A stretch of 60,000 bases of DNA from Takakia lepidozioides (Eukaryota > Streptophyta > Takakiopsida > Takakiales > Takakiaceae). Below, in pieces: positions 59,990-60,000 of this stretch. The stretch lies in the NCBI GenBank assembly GCA_030704615.1, contig CM060733.1, positions 38,008,001-38,068,000 on the forward strand, written 5' to 3'. The notes under the pieces are model-generated. The model was given only the letters and a program-made list of their open reading frames with translations. It was not told the DNA's origin and searched no databases. Positions within the stretch are counted from its first letter, which is position 1; each line of letters starts with the position of its first letter. The position numbers and the translations under genes are program-made.

Positions 59990-60000
59990 GTGAGGAATCC

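Overview
The window reads as nuclear DNA of a land plant. Its genes have many introns with ordinary GT..AG borders. Three recognisable genes are plant types: a seven-membrane RGS protein, a plant-type PMS1 and an organelle RNA-editing PPR-DYW protein. The gaps are full of old retrotransposons. A piggyBac element and LINEs with C-terminal zinc fingers, together with a locally multiplied PPR-DYW family, make me favour a seedless plant (lycophyte, fern or bryophyte). That placement is inference; nothing here fixes the species.

Layout. 1-3.5 kb: no supported gene. 3.5-3.8 kb (-): a small Gly/Tyr/Gln-rich protein with a Cys-rich tail. 5.4-11.1 kb (+): RGS1-like G-protein regulator; the RGS half is resolved to single exons, some membrane exons are not. 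12.3-13.9 kb (+): decayed LINE C-terminus (RNase H plus zinc finger), then a GC-rich block of unknown nature with a TATA-like motif (to about 14.9 kb). 15.5-17.5 kb (+): broken GDSL esterase gene. 17,513-22,272: a complete piggyBac element with perfect 17-bp inverted ends at TTAA/TTGA and a transposase frame broken by two TAG codons. 22.5-28 kb: a SINE, a LINE tail fragment and a cluster of PPR-DYW pseudogenes, all on the minus strand. 29.5-36.6 kb (-): an intact 14-exon PMS1 gene whose splice phases all agree (971 codons plus stop). 38.3-40.6 kb (-): an intact single-exon PPR-DYW gene of 748 residues. 42.8 kb to the right edge (+): a long many-exon gene for an unidentified coiled-coil protein. 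One of its introns carries about 6.5 kb of LINE copies lying head to tail (48.6-55.1 kb).

The genes do not form a pathway. RGS1 would act on the heterotrimeric G protein at the plasma membrane, PMS1 in nuclear mismatch repair and PPR-DYW in organelle C-to-U editing. The main interest of the window is its mobile-element record: a plant piggyBac with defined ends, a head-to-tail LINE array, two LINE tail insertions with visible target-site duplications, a short family with (ATTTC)n tails, and an unexplained GC-rich module.
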